Below, piece by piece: positions 32,483-41,149 of a stretch of DNA of 45,706 nt (position 1 is its first letter; every line of letters starts with the position of its first letter). The notes below the pieces were generated by a model. It made no database searches. It had not been told where the DNA came from and saw only the letters and a list, made by a program, of their open reading frames with translations. Source of the stretch: an uncultured Paenibacillaceae bacterium. Its GTDB lineage: Bacteria; Bacillota; Bacilli; Aneurinibacillales; Aneurinibacillaceae. A program made the position numbers and the translations under genes. The stretch spans positions 1-45,706 of the forward strand of contig CALNBV010000243.1 of NCBI GenBank assembly GCA_937874515.1. The letters are read 5' to 3'.

Positions 32483-34819
32483 TTACGTAGTTTGTGTACC
32501 AGACGTCTGGCTCCCTTTCACATAACCACTTAAAGTATAGGTTTTTAATGTATCTACAGGAATTGGTTCTGAAACATAAATGGAATAATTTGCTGTATTG
32601 GAAGAAGATGCAGTAATTTTAAAAGATTTTTCTCCAAATTTTTTAGAAGAATCTAAACTGGCCTTACCATCTTGTCCTCCACTAAAGGAAAAATGATCAG
32701 GCAACCCATTTCCATCTGAATCTACTTCAAAGTTACTATTTGTTACAGCATTGATTGGATTAATAGAAGACACACGATCGTCAGATGTATAGGAAATATA
32801 TCCTGTATTCCCTTTAGGGGATTTAACAGATATTAAATTATGGTTCGAGTCATATGTGTAATTTGTTACTTTATTATCTGGAGTAGTAACACTAGTAAGG
32901 TTTTTACCAGAATCATATCCATACTTCCAAATACGACCAGCAGGGTCTGACACATGATCCACTAACCCATTTGCATTATAATATAGGGTTATTGAATTGT
33001 TAGCTCCATCTTTAATTGTCCTGAGTATTGTTCCTTCATAACCATAAATAATTTTATTTCCAGATGCATCGGCTATTTCTTTAATACGACCTGTTGACCC
33101 GTCGAAAGTATATTTCGTTCCATCTGAAGTCGTTACATAACCATTCGTGGCAATTTCCAATGACCAAAACAACCCTGGAGGCGACAAGTGATATCCATCT
33201 CTTGTAAACGTAAAATAATGAACACAGCCATCTCCTTCTGTTAACCTACAGGGTCCTGCGGTTGAAATATTCAACAGCATATCAAGGATGGAACTCCATC
33301 CATATCCAAACTTACCTATTTGATTAGATCGGCTATTATAAGTCCGAGATAAAGATAAGGTTACATTTTGCCCAGCAAAACCGATATCTGAAGCTCCAAA
33401 AACGAGGTTTCGGTTTGCCATATTAACAGAACCATCAAAAGTCCAAAAGGGCTGGGATCCTAATCCATCTACCACATAATCAAACTTTAAACAGGGAGTC
33501 TCAATCGTGGCATTTTCATTGGAAATCAGTTCTCGTAATATAAGATTTTCATCCGCATATTTTAACTCTACGCCATAGTTTTTTTGTTGCCCGTTATACC
33601 AAGCTTGCACCAATCCTAATACTGGGAATCCCCAGGTGTAAGCCGTATCCGCTTGATACGTGCCATCAATTTGACCAATTGAAGGTTGATTGCTCCATGT
33701 AACTGTACCATAATCCCAATAGGATGTAATTCGACGAGCTTCAACTACAGGTTTTTGAGTGGTTACCCAGGTCCTGCTATTACAAACACGAAGTTCGGCA
33801 TTAACTATTTTTGCCCCACTGGGAAGAGAAGGTAAATCAAACCACAATAAAGTACGAGTTCTACCTAAATCTGAATCTTTTCCAACATATAAATGGCTAT
33901 AATTCCAATGGGGAAAATCGTCCCCTTCCACAATATATGTATTATCTACTTGATTTTTATCTTGTATAAAAACAGATGGGTCCAAGACAACAGGAAATGC
34001 TCGCGAAGGATCATTAATCCAAGTTGAATCTACTTCGACATCAATAAACGTTTTACCTAAAGAATCCTTTCGAATCACATAGGCTGCATCTTTTAATTTT
34101 AAATTGGCATCCTCTAAATAAGGTGCTTGTAATTTTAAAAGCGCTTTCTTTTCTCCGTTTTTGAAAAAATCAATGGATCCATCATCATTTAACTGATATG
34201 TTAAATTCTCAGTCTTTAATTCATAGGAGTATTTTAAAGGTGCTTTCGGACTTTTTAATATAATCGATTCTTTTAAACCATCAGGCAAAACACGATAGTT
34301 TATATCTGTATCAGCAGAAACTCCGGTGAAATCTAATTTGTTTTCTATAGCTTTACCAATTACTGAATTTGGAAAAATCGGGATAAATGAAACAGAAGTC
34401 CCTTCAAATGAAAAATCAAGCTGACCTTTTACATCCTTCGGTAGATTAACAGAAAAGCGATTAGATTTGTTTTTATACTTCCCATTTTCTTCAACTAAAG
34501 TGGAATCTATAGAAACCCATTTATTTGTATTTTTATCTTTAAAGTGAATAGGTTTACCATAAACTTCTTCCGTCATCGTGCCGTTTGGTTTTAAGATTCT
34601 CTTTGAATTTGCAGTTCGATACTCTTCAAGTTCAATCGGGGAATCAGACTTTTGAGAAAAAGAAACATCTAATCCTGGTTCTTGAACAGTCTTAGGAACT
34701 GTAGCAGGCGGATCCTTTTCCCCCGCTAAAACACTTGCTATACCCAAAAATGGGTTTGAAACGAGTAAAACAGTCATCAGTGACATTAAAACACTTCGAT
34801 ACCTCTTTCGCCTTCCCAT
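32483..34819 (-). CDS. WapA-like RHS protein, N-terminal part with signal peptide
   Basis: The start is ATG 34819, with GAGGGG upstream. The upstream in-frame extension to 34864 would spoil the signal peptide. Residues 1-33 are an export signal (GRRKRYRSV, a hydrophobic core, ending near ASVLAG). A DNRLRE-type module follows at about 280-440 (VDNTYIVEGDDF, TLLWFDLPSLPSGAKIVNAEL), then the DUF6531-like entry to the RHS barrel (VTLSLSRTYNSRSNQIGKFGYGWSS), the first YD repeats, and the start of a carbohydrate-binding module (NSNFEVDSDGNGLPDHFSF). The frame stops at 32483 in the middle of that module (GYVKGSQTSGTQTT). The next frame continues it at YVISLLAYDG. The span 28458-34819 is 6362 nt, one base short of an open frame. 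It is either a real inactivating frameshift or a sequence error. Confidence 0.88.
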   Translation of the reverse strand: MGRRKRYRSVLMSLMTVLLVSNPFLGIASVLAGEKDPPATVPKTVQEPGLDVSFSQKSDSPIELEEYRTANSKRILKPNGTMTEEVYGKPIHFKDKNTNKWVSIDSTLVEENGKYKNKSNRFSVNLPKDVKGQLDFSFEGTSVSFIPIFPNSVIGKAIENKLDFTGVSADTDINYRVLPDGLKESIILKSPKAPLKYSYELKTENLTYQLNDDGSIDFFKNGEKKALLKLQAPYLEDANLKLKDAAYVIRKDSLGKTFIDVEVDSTWINDPSRAFPVVLDPSVFIQDKNQVDNTYIVEGDDFPHWNYSHLYVGKDSDLGRTRTLLWFDLPSLPSGAKIVNAELRVCNSRTWVTTQKPVVEARRITSYWDYGTVTWSNQPSIGQIDGTYQADTAYTWGFPVLGLVQAWYNGQQKNYGVELKYADENLILRELISNENATIETPCLKFDYVVDGLGSQPFWTFDGSVNMANRNLVFGASDIGFAGQNVTLSLSRTYNSRSNQIGKFGYGWSSILDMLLNISTAGPCRLTEGDGCVHYFTFTRDGYHLSPPGLFWSLEIATNGYVTTSDGTKYTFDGSTGRIKEIADASGNKIIYGYEGTILRTIKDGANNSITLYYNANGLVDHVSDPAGRIWKYGYDSGKNLTSVTTPDNKVTNYTYDSNHNLISVKSPKGNTGYISYTSDDRVSSINPINAVTNSNFEVDSDGNGLPDHFSFSGGQDGKASLDSSKKFGEKSFKITASSSNTANYSIYVSEPIPVDTLKTYTLSGYVKGSQTSGTQTT

Positions 34820-35006
34820 AAAGATGACCCCTCTCAGATGTAAAAAAATAATTTCTGAAATCATTTTATCTTGAATCTACCTTTTTTGTACTATCAAAAA
34901 GGGAGTTCATATAAATTTCATATTTCGACATATAAAGCCATAGTAACTAAGGTAAAAAACTTAAAATCAAGCATAAGAAAAAGCTGTCGAAACTTTCTCA
35001 ACAACA

Positions 35007-35033
35007 AAGACCCCCATTAAAGGAGGTCTTTTT
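35007..35033 (-). terminator. Terminator overlapping the end of the MMPL gene
   Basis: AAAGACC and GGTCTTT arms with extra C/G pairs enclose ATTAAA. The MMPL stop codon (35017-35019) lies inside the loop. T-runs occur on both sides (TTTGTTGTTG on the minus strand, TTTTTT on the plus strand), so it may work in both directions. Confidence 0.75.
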
Positions 35034-38000
35034 TATCAGACTTTTCTATAAACGGCCACCAATTGGCTTTGCCAAAGGTTTTAACCATAATTGGAACAAA
35101 CAATGGTAAGAACAAGAACGCATACAGGAGCAATCCTACCAGAACGATTGTAGCAATTTGCAAGAGTGACTGTACGCCGGAAGGAATCATGGCAGCAAAG
35201 GTTCCTCCCAAAATGATGGCTGCAGAGATAATGACGGATCCCATTTTTCCCATTGCCAGCAAGATTGCCTTTTCCGGATTGAGGTCCCTGTGCTCATTGA
35301 ACCGGGACATGAGAAAAATACTATAGTCAACACCAAGAGCAACCAAAATAACAAAAGCGAAGAATGGAACCACCCAGTTAATCCCACTATAACCGAGGAG
35401 ATTTACAAATATGGTCTCCGTAACAGCCATTGACATGTAATACGTAATAATGAGAGAAAGAATTAAATAAAGGGGCATAATTAAGGAGCGAAGCAACACG
35501 AGAAGCACCAGACCAATACCAAGGAGCATAAACAGAACGGTACGGGAATAATCCCCTTCTGATACCTCTCTAAGGTCTGCTTGCATACTTGAAACGCCAC
35601 CGATTCCCATTTTCACATTTTCAAGAGAGGTCTCTTTGGTTGCCCTTTTTACTGCTTCCTCTATCTTGCTAACTTCATCTAATGTTTCAAGAGAATACGG
35701 GTTATCCTTAAAAATGACATCAAAGGTGACTGTTTTTCGATCTGAAGACATATAGGTATCAAAAACTTCCTGAAAATCATCACTTTTTAGAACGCTATCT
35801 GGAATAAACCAACCTGCCATTTGGGGATCTGGAACAAGGGAAAGTTGAGTTAAATAATCTCTGGCATCCTTTAACCCTCCGGACAGGTCCGTTAAACCAT
35901 TTACGCTCTTATCCAACCCATTTCTTAAGCCATCTAATTGTACAGTTAAAGAAGAAAAACCAGGTTGTAATTGTTTATGGCCATCTTGTAACTGATTTAA
36001 TCCTCCTGATAATAAGGGAAGCATGTGAATCGCCTGTTCTTGGCCATTGGCTGTTAGCATCATTCCTTTTTCCATCTGCTCTAGGCCTTTGATTAGTTCA
36101 GCCATTCCTGCTGTCAACTGCTTCTGATTTTTATTTAAGGACGCGAAAACCCTATTGGCTTCTTTCACTCCAGAAGCAATCCCTTGCAACTGTTGATTCA
36201 AAGAATTAATTCCAGAAGACAGTTGAGTAAGATCCTGTTCCCTTTGGTTCACCATTTTTTTAGCTTTTTGATAGTCTGCATCTTTCTCTAGCTCAGGATA
36301 TTTTTTTTCCACTTCTGATAAAAGGGCACTAATTTCTTTTAATGATTGGGAAAGATTCTTTAAATCCTTTTCTGTTCCAGTATATTTTCCTGCCAACGTT
36401 GTAAGGTGGGTTCCTGCCTCCCTGTACTTGGATTCTAATTGCTGGCTAGCTTTAAGCAATTGTTCCCCATTGGCCTTAACTTGAGCTAATCCCTTTCTTA
36501 CATCCCCTGCACCAATGGTCCCCTGGCGCATTCCCTGTTCCAGGCGGGTTAACCCTTTTTGCAAGTCACTCATGCCACCCTTTAATTCGCCAGTTCCAGC
36601 AATAAGTTGATTCACACCATCCTTTGCATCCTCCATTTTTGGTTTGGAACTGGCAATAGAGGTACTTGCAAATTGCAAACCACTTGCTATTAACTGAATC
36701 CCTTCATCTCCCTTTTCTAAACCCTCATCTAAGGTTTTCGCCTGATTTTTCACATATAAATCGGGAATTTCATCCCCCACAGGTCGTGTAACACTGCGTA
36801 CATAATCTACGCCATCCACCTTGTCTACTTCCCGGGTGATTTGTTCAAGAAGTGCCAGATATTTTCCATTATCCATCGGCTCATCATTTTTCAAAACAAT
36901 GGTGGCTGGCAAAACTTTTCCCGGGCCAAAACTATCCGCTATGGTTTTAAATGCTTTTACAGAATCGTATTTATCCCCGATTTCATCAAGGTTATTAAAT
37001 GATAGCTTTCCATCATAAAAAATGAGAAAAGGAGTTAAAATCACACCTAAAAGCAGAAGTGTAAGATACGGGCGTGATAATGAAAACTTGCCTGACCACA
37101 GCCACATTTTACTATCCTTATGATCAAGGGATCCTTTCATAGGCCAAAATAGTTTTGTTTTAAGGACAGCCATAAAAAATGGCACAATGGTAAACAACGC
37201 TAGCAGGAGAACGATAATCCCTATAGCCACTGCAGATGCCGACTGATAAAGTTTAAACTTAGAAAAACCAATCACCGCAAAACCAATCATGACGGCAATG
37301 CCACTATAGATTACGGTTTTACCAGCTGTTCGATAGGTGTTGATAATGGCTTCTGTTATATTTTCTGAATGGGATAATTCTTCCTTATAACGGCTTAAGA
37401 GAAGAATACAATAATCCGTTCCCACCCCGAATAAAACAACAACGAGAAAAATTTGCGTGAAATTTGATAGAGGAAAATCTAAGATGTTTACAAGAAAAGC
37501 GATAATAGATTCTGAAGCGACATAACTGATTCCCACAGTCAAAAGGGGAATAAACGGAGCAACTGGGGAGCGAAACACTAGAACCAATACAAGAAGAATG
37601 AAAACAACGGTAATCCACTCTGTTTTCTTAAGTCCATCCTGGGAACTCTTTACAACATCTTCAGAGATAAACCAATCACCCGTATAGGAATGGGGAATCG
37701 TAATATCTTTTAATGCTTGATTTAGTCCCTCTTTGACTTCATCTACTTTAGGAGTTGGTTCTTTCAACGTTAATGACATGAGGACTGTTTTGCCATCTTC
37801 TGAAACCAATTCTTTTTTTAATTCACTGTTATCAAAATGATGCAAAATACTGGTGATGCCGAACTTTTCTTTAAGTTTCTCCAAATTGGCAACAGCCTGG
37901 CGCAAGGATTCCTCGTCTGTTGCAGTCATTGCACTCTCTTTGTGAAACACAATGGCAATCTGGGTATCCCCGTCTTTATTTTTTTCTTCCAGGAGATCCA

Positions 38001-38151
38001 TGGCAAAGCTGGACAAGGAGTCATCTGGGATTGTAAACTGCCCTTTTTCCCGAACTAAATTCGTTAAATTCGGCCCAGTAAAGAGTAAAACCGTTAAACC
38101 CAGAATCCATCCTAAAAGGATAAACCACCTTCCCTTAATAACGGCATGCAA
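35017..38151 (-). CDS. MMPL/RND-family exporter
   Basis: A 1044-residue integral membrane protein with the two-fold MMPL architecture. TM1 is at about residues 8-25. An extracytoplasmic domain is followed by a bundle of five helices (about 175-345; VLFGVGTDYCILLLSRYKEEL is the signature). TM7 is at about 357. A second extracytoplasmic domain holds a long coiled-coil insertion (about 480-760, with QLIASGL, LKGGMSDLQKGL and LEQGMRQG-type heptads), and the last helices include VALGVDYSIFLMSRFNEH. These proton-driven pumps export lipids, peptides or drugs. The coiled-coil insert is typical of Gram-positive YdgH/YdfJ-type members. TTG 38151 is the start, with GGGTGAG six bases upstream. It is the third gene after tetR and the nitroreductase, 22 bp from the latter, so it probably shares their inducer. 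Confidence 0.93.
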   Translation of the reverse strand: MHAVIKGRWFILLGWILGLTVLLFTGPNLTNLVREKGQFTIPDDSLSSFAMDLLEEKNKDGDTQIAIVFHKESAMTATDEESLRQAVANLEKLKEKFGITSILHHFDNSELKKELVSEDGKTVLMSLTLKEPTPKVDEVKEGLNQALKDITIPHSYTGDWFISEDVVKSSQDGLKKTEWITVVFILLVLVLVFRSPVAPFIPLLTVGISYVASESIIAFLVNILDFPLSNFTQIFLVVVLFGVGTDYCILLLSRYKEELSHSENITEAIINTYRTAGKTVIYSGIAVMIGFAVIGFSKFKLYQSASAVAIGIIVLLLALFTIVPFFMAVLKTKLFWPMKGSLDHKDSKMWLWSGKFSLSRPYLTLLLLGVILTPFLIFYDGKLSFNNLDEIGDKYDSVKAFKTIADSFGPGKVLPATIVLKNDEPMDNGKYLALLEQITREVDKVDGVDYVRSVTRPVGDEIPDLYVKNQAKTLDEGLEKGDEGIQLIASGLQFASTSIASSKPKMEDAKDGVNQLIAGTGELKGGMSDLQKGLTRLEQGMRQGTIGAGDVRKGLAQVKANGEQLLKASQQLESKYREAGTHLTTLAGKYTGTEKDLKNLSQSLKEISALLSEVEKKYPELEKDADYQKAKKMVNQREQDLTQLSSGINSLNQQLQGIASGVKEANRVFASLNKNQKQLTAGMAELIKGLEQMEKGMMLTANGQEQAIHMLPLLSGGLNQLQDGHKQLQPGFSSLTVQLDGLRNGLDKSVNGLTDLSGGLKDARDYLTQLSLVPDPQMAGWFIPDSVLKSDDFQEVFDTYMSSDRKTVTFDVIFKDNPYSLETLDEVSKIEEAVKRATKETSLENVKMGIGGVSSMQADLREVSEGDYSRTVLFMLLGIGLVLLVLLRSLIMPLYLILSLIITYYMSMAVTETIFVNLLGYSGINWVVPFFAFVILVALGVDYSIFLMSRFNEHRDLNPEKAILLAMGKMGSVIISAAIILGGTFAAMIPSGVQSLLQIATIVLVGLLLYAFLFLPLFVPIMVKTFGKANWWPFIEKSDKKDLL

Positions 38152-38173
38152 CGTATTCTCACCCTTTCATCCC

Positions 38174-39337
38174 TTAGATTAATACTTCAGATACAGGCCG
38201 TCTTGGACTATGATGAGGTTCTGCTGTTGGATACCCGAGACGAAACTGAATGACACTATTCCACTTAGAATCTCCTAAAATTTCATGCAGCTTCTTTCCA
38301 AACACCGGCTCTATTCCCTGGGAAAGCTCCCGGTCCCGACGTTCAGAAAGCTGGTTTAAGATGTGCATACCAAGGCCTTTTGTGGTTCCAAAGAGATGGA
38401 TCCTCTGCCACAATTGTCCGGCTTGCACCACTTGTTGTTTGCTGTTTAAATCTTGTACAGCAATAAAACCGAAAGCGGCTGACGTTGGAATTTGCTTATC
38501 TCTGACATTGCTTATCCAGTATTTATTATTTTGTTCCGGAGACATTGGAGGCAACATTTTCGCCACAGTTAACATCCATCCAGGCAATCCCTGAGCATCC
38601 AGTGTAATGCCGTCTTTTTTTTCTTTGATGGTATCCCAGGACTGTCGCATCCATTTCGTATCATCTCGCACCTGATCCGGATCCCCTATAAATGCTTCCG
38701 TAGCCTCAATCATGGCTTTTCCAACCTTTTGTTTATCTGTTGCAGAATCAAACATAAACACTTTTATTTCAGAAGAATTTTCATTTAAATTCACCATGGA
38801 TTGGAGGATCTCTTTAGAAACAGCACGATCTTTTTCATATGGGGCACGGTTCATCCGTCGATTAGGAATCACATCATATAGAGGGGATGAAACAGGTTGG
38901 GTTTTTGTCAGTTCAATATGAGCAACATGGCTATCGTTTGTTGGATTAGGGAGCAACGTTACATTAGGTGAATATCCATTCACCTTCGCTGCCAGGATTA
39001 AATTCTCCAATGAACAGCCTATACTTATGTACAACTCTCTAAAATAGGGATCTGCCGTCCCAATATTCCTGGTTTTATCTGCAAAAATATCAATAGAATG
39101 ATTATCAATTTTAAAATGCCAGGGCTGGGTATTATGGGCATTGGTAGCCAGTATCGCTGAATTCACTAGCCCATCTATCCCAGTAACGTTTTTTCCCCAG
39201 GCTTCATAAGCAGGGCCGCTCCCTGCTTGAAATACTCCCGTATCAAACGCTCGCCAAAAACCCCCTGCAGCCATCAGTCCCCCAAGGGCTACAGCTCCTT
39301 TTATAAAATCACGGCGAGTTATTACCACATTCCCCAT
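38174..39337 (-). CDS. Tat-exported Acg-family nitroreductase-like FMN protein
   Basis: A 387-residue protein with a twin-arginine signal (TRRDFIKGAVALGGLMAAGG, residues 7-26), so the folded FMN protein should be exported by Tat. The body matches Acg-type nitroreductase-like proteins: ATNAHNTQPWHFKI, ADPYFRELYISIGCSLENLILAA, VIPNRRMNRAPYEKD, and a closing VIQFRLGYPTAEPHHSPRRPVSEVL. Acg proteins are thought to bind FMN and to sequester or use it under stress; the substrate is unknown. The start is ATG 39337, with GAGGTG upstream. It lies 11 bp after tetR and 22 bp before the MMPL pump. The combination suggests a detoxification or envelope-stress unit in which an exported flavoprotein and a pump answer the same signal. 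Confidence 0.9.
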   Translation of the reverse strand: MGNVVITRRDFIKGAVALGGLMAAGGFWRAFDTGVFQAGSGPAYEAWGKNVTGIDGLVNSAILATNAHNTQPWHFKIDNHSIDIFADKTRNIGTADPYFRELYISIGCSLENLILAAKVNGYSPNVTLLPNPTNDSHVAHIELTKTQPVSSPLYDVIPNRRMNRAPYEKDRAVSKEILQSMVNLNENSSEIKVFMFDSATDKQKVGKAMIEATEAFIGDPDQVRDDTKWMRQSWDTIKEKKDGITLDAQGLPGWMLTVAKMLPPMSPEQNNKYWISNVRDKQIPTSAAFGFIAVQDLNSKQQVVQAGQLWQRIHLFGTTKGLGMHILNQLSERRDRELSQGIEPVFGKKLHEILGDSKWNSVIQFRLGYPTAEPHHSPRRPVSEVLI

Positions 39338-39348
39338 TGTTAATCACC

Positions 39349-39996
39349 TCAAATTATTGTTTTTGCAATAGATCTCTCCATAAATCCAAACATTTCTTCT
39401 ACGAAATCTTCCGCCATTAACCGATGTTCATATAAATAACTTGCTTTATTTAATACCAGGCTTGCGATGCCAATAATATTCGCATAAAGAACAAAGGCGG
39501 TTTTCTTTACATCAATATCTGGACGAACACTGCCATCTTGAATTCCTTCATAAATAAAACGGACTAAATTCTGTAATGTTTTATCACCTTCCTGGTCACT
39601 CATTACCCGATATTCATCATCCGCGGGCAACTCACATTTCGATCCATTGTAATAAGCAATCATTTCAAAATACTTAGGATATAGGTTGATAAAATTGATG
39701 TATACGCCTCCTAATAATTTCAATTTTTGTAGCCCATTCAGTTTTTCTTTATTGTTTAGTTCCACATTGATTAATGAATTCAATGTAGAGTAGGCCCGAT
39801 ACATAATGGCATGTAGAAGTTGTTCCTTACTTTCAAAATAAGAATATAAGGTTCGTTTACTGAACTCTGCTTTTTTTGCAATCTCATCCATCGTGACTCT
39901 GTCATACCCTTTTTCGAAAAATAGGGCTTCAGCAGCTCCAATAATATCTGCCCGTCGAAGATTTTTTTCTTTTTCTTTCCTTTCAATGGTCCCCAT
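39349..39996 (-). CDS. TetR-family regulator of the nitroreductase/MMPL operon
   Basis: A 215-residue protein. Residues about 12-60 form the TetR helix-turn-helix (IIGAAEALFFEKGYDRVTMDEIAKKAEFSKRT, then LYSYFESKEQLL). The rest is the helical ligand-binding and dimer domain. The start is ATG 39996, with GAGGTG upstream. It is the first gene of the operon and so probably represses its own promoter. Repeated GTATAC boxes overlap and flank that promoter and are the likely operators. The ligand cannot be deduced. Confidence 0.93.
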   Translation of the reverse strand: MGTIERKEKEKNLRRADIIGAAEALFFEKGYDRVTMDEIAKKAEFSKRTLYSYFESKEQLLHAIMYRAYSTLNSLINVELNNKEKLNGLQKLKLLGGVYINFINLYPKYFEMIAYYNGSKCELPADDEYRVMSDQEGDKTLQNLVRFIYEGIQDGSVRPDIDVKKTAFVLYANIIGIASLVLNKASYLYEHRLMAEDFVEEMFGFMERSIAKTII

Positions 39997-40013
39997 TACA
40001 TATTCACCTCAAT

Positions 40014-40081
40014 GTATACACTAAGTGCATAAAGTATACTTATAGTTTACCTGCTTTTATCTTACAACACATCAGGTATAC
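40014..40081 (-). promoter_or_regulatory. tetR operon promoter with three GTATAC boxes
   Basis: On the minus strand TTGTAA (40062-40067) and TATAAG (40039-40044) are 17 bp apart. GTATAC occurs at 40014-40019, 40034-40039 and 40076-40081. The middle one, within the perfect palindrome AAGTATACTT, touches the -10; the first is 20 bp (two helical turns) away on the transcript side. Repressor binding there would cover the start site. Confidence 0.6.
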
Positions 40082-40130
40082 TTATCAAGTAATTTATTAC
40101 ACCGTTAGTTTACTTTTAAAACAAAAAAAA

Positions 40131-40438
40131 GAGATGCTAAGAATCAAATCAATGCCAGTTCCTCGCCGACAACGATGCTGAACTGACGGTCAACCTCACT
40201 CCGGGCGCGCCTTCAAAACATCTGGGTAAAAAAATAGAGGATGCGCCGAATAGAAAGCTAACGCTTTCCTTCCGGCATAAGTCAACTAAGCAGTTGCCTT
40301 CGCTTTGCTTGGCACCAGCAAGTTTCCTTTACGGTTGAAGGCTTTTATTCGCCCTTCTTTCAGTTTCCCTAGTATCGGCTCGCAAAAAGGCAACAGATTT
40401 GATTCATTAGCATCTCAACAATTGAACCTTACGGTTTT
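40131..40438. repeat. Type A structured repeat, copy 1 (with a type B repeat inside)
   Basis: It starts GAGATGCTAAGAATCAAATC and ends GATTTGATTCATTAGCATC, which pair with each other, followed by a small AACC-TTAC-GGTT hairpin and TTTT. The flanking arms and inner arms align with copy 2 (44063-44283) at high identity. About 100 bp between 40229 and 40332 are extra and fall in the apical loop. That insert carries a GAAAGC/GCTTTC hairpin and a type B repeat. There is no open reading frame. It lies between the tetR promoter and a membrane-protein gene, and could be a structured RNA or a non-autonomous mobile element. Confidence 0.8.
40275..40331 (-). repeat. Type B two-hairpin repeat, copy 1
   Basis: On the minus strand it reads TAAAGGAAACTTGCTGG and later CTTAGTTGACTTATGC, aligned to copies at 44285 and 45653 (TAAAGAAAACTTGGCT ... 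CTTAGTTGCACTTATAC). It is the most diverged copy and sits inside type A copy 1. Confidence 0.6.
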
Positions 40439-40508
40439 AAGTTTATTCTTACCCCATAAACTTTTAAATTTTTCAAACAAGAGACCCCGTTATAGGATCT
40501 TCTCCTTC

Positions 40509-41018
40509 TTACATATTCTGGCTCATTACATCTTCTTCTTTTTTCAAGAAGCAATGCATGACATATCCAATTAAGGAGTACAATCCCCCTATGACCATCA
40601 TCCCATTTAAATCCCAGCGAAGGTGAAAAAAGAAATTTGAAAAGAACAATAAGAGGACCCATGCCAGTGCCATCCTGTATAAATAAAGGAAGGAAAGGCC
40701 CTGATTTTTTTTAATCCTGGATTCCACAATTTTTTCTATGGTGATTTCCGAAAGATGCAAGCCAGCTGCAACAGCGAGAGCAACAGCAACCAAATCGTTT
40801 AATCCTCCTGACGGAATAGCCTGAGGATAATAATGGTTTCCGATTAACAACAAAATAAAGAAAAAGGCGGTAGGCAACAAAAGCATGAAAAATGATAGGA
40901 ATGCCGCGAACAAAGAAATAAGGAACCCTTTTCCGTCCTGATTTTCCTTTCGCAATTCAAAGAAAAACAACGTGGTAAACGCAACAAGAATGGACGCTGC
41001 TACCAAAAAAAAGTTCAA
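40509..41018 (-). CDS. Small integral membrane protein of unknown function
   Basis: A 169-residue, very hydrophobic protein with five or six predicted membrane helices (NFFLVAASILVAFTTLFFF; ISLFAAFLSFFMLLLP and following; DLVAVALAVAAGLHL; MALAWVLLLFFSNFFF; MVIGGLYSLIGYVMHCFL). Short basic loops (ELRKENQDGKG, EKIVESRIKKNQG) and a charged tail follow. I do not recognise the family. The start is TTG 41018 with only a modest GGTG upstream; no better codon is in frame. It is divergent from the quinone oxidoreductase gene, and nothing suggests a functional link. Confidence 0.75.
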   Translation of the reverse strand: MNFFLVAASILVAFTTLFFFELRKENQDGKGFLISLFAAFLSFFMLLLPTAFFFILLLIGNHYYPQAIPSGGLNDLVAVALAVAAGLHLSEITIEKIVESRIKKNQGLSFLYLYRMALAWVLLLFFSNFFFHLRWDLNGMMVIGGLYSLIGYVMHCFLKKEEDVMSQNM

Positions 41019-41149
41019 TTTTTCACCATTCCATTTCTCTCTGATTTATCATGTTTATTATAAATATGACTTCACCTTCCTTTTTTGACCTATTCCCTAT
41101 AAAATATCCTTAATCGTGTGATTTTTTTTAAAAGGAGGATTCCCTTTTT

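Noticed and set aside
38147..38149. ATG at 38149 as the start of the MMPL gene
   Set aside because: It is out of frame with the protein; the TTG at 38151 with GGGTGAG six bases upstream is in frame.
40131..40438. CRISPR array or tRNA gene in the repeat region
   Set aside because: There are no regularly spaced short repeats and no cloverleaf; the similarity is between two long elements with internal pairing.
40305..40574. Short plus-strand open frame across the type A repeat
   Set aside because: It spans the structured repeat, has no ribosome binding site and has no recognisable protein features.
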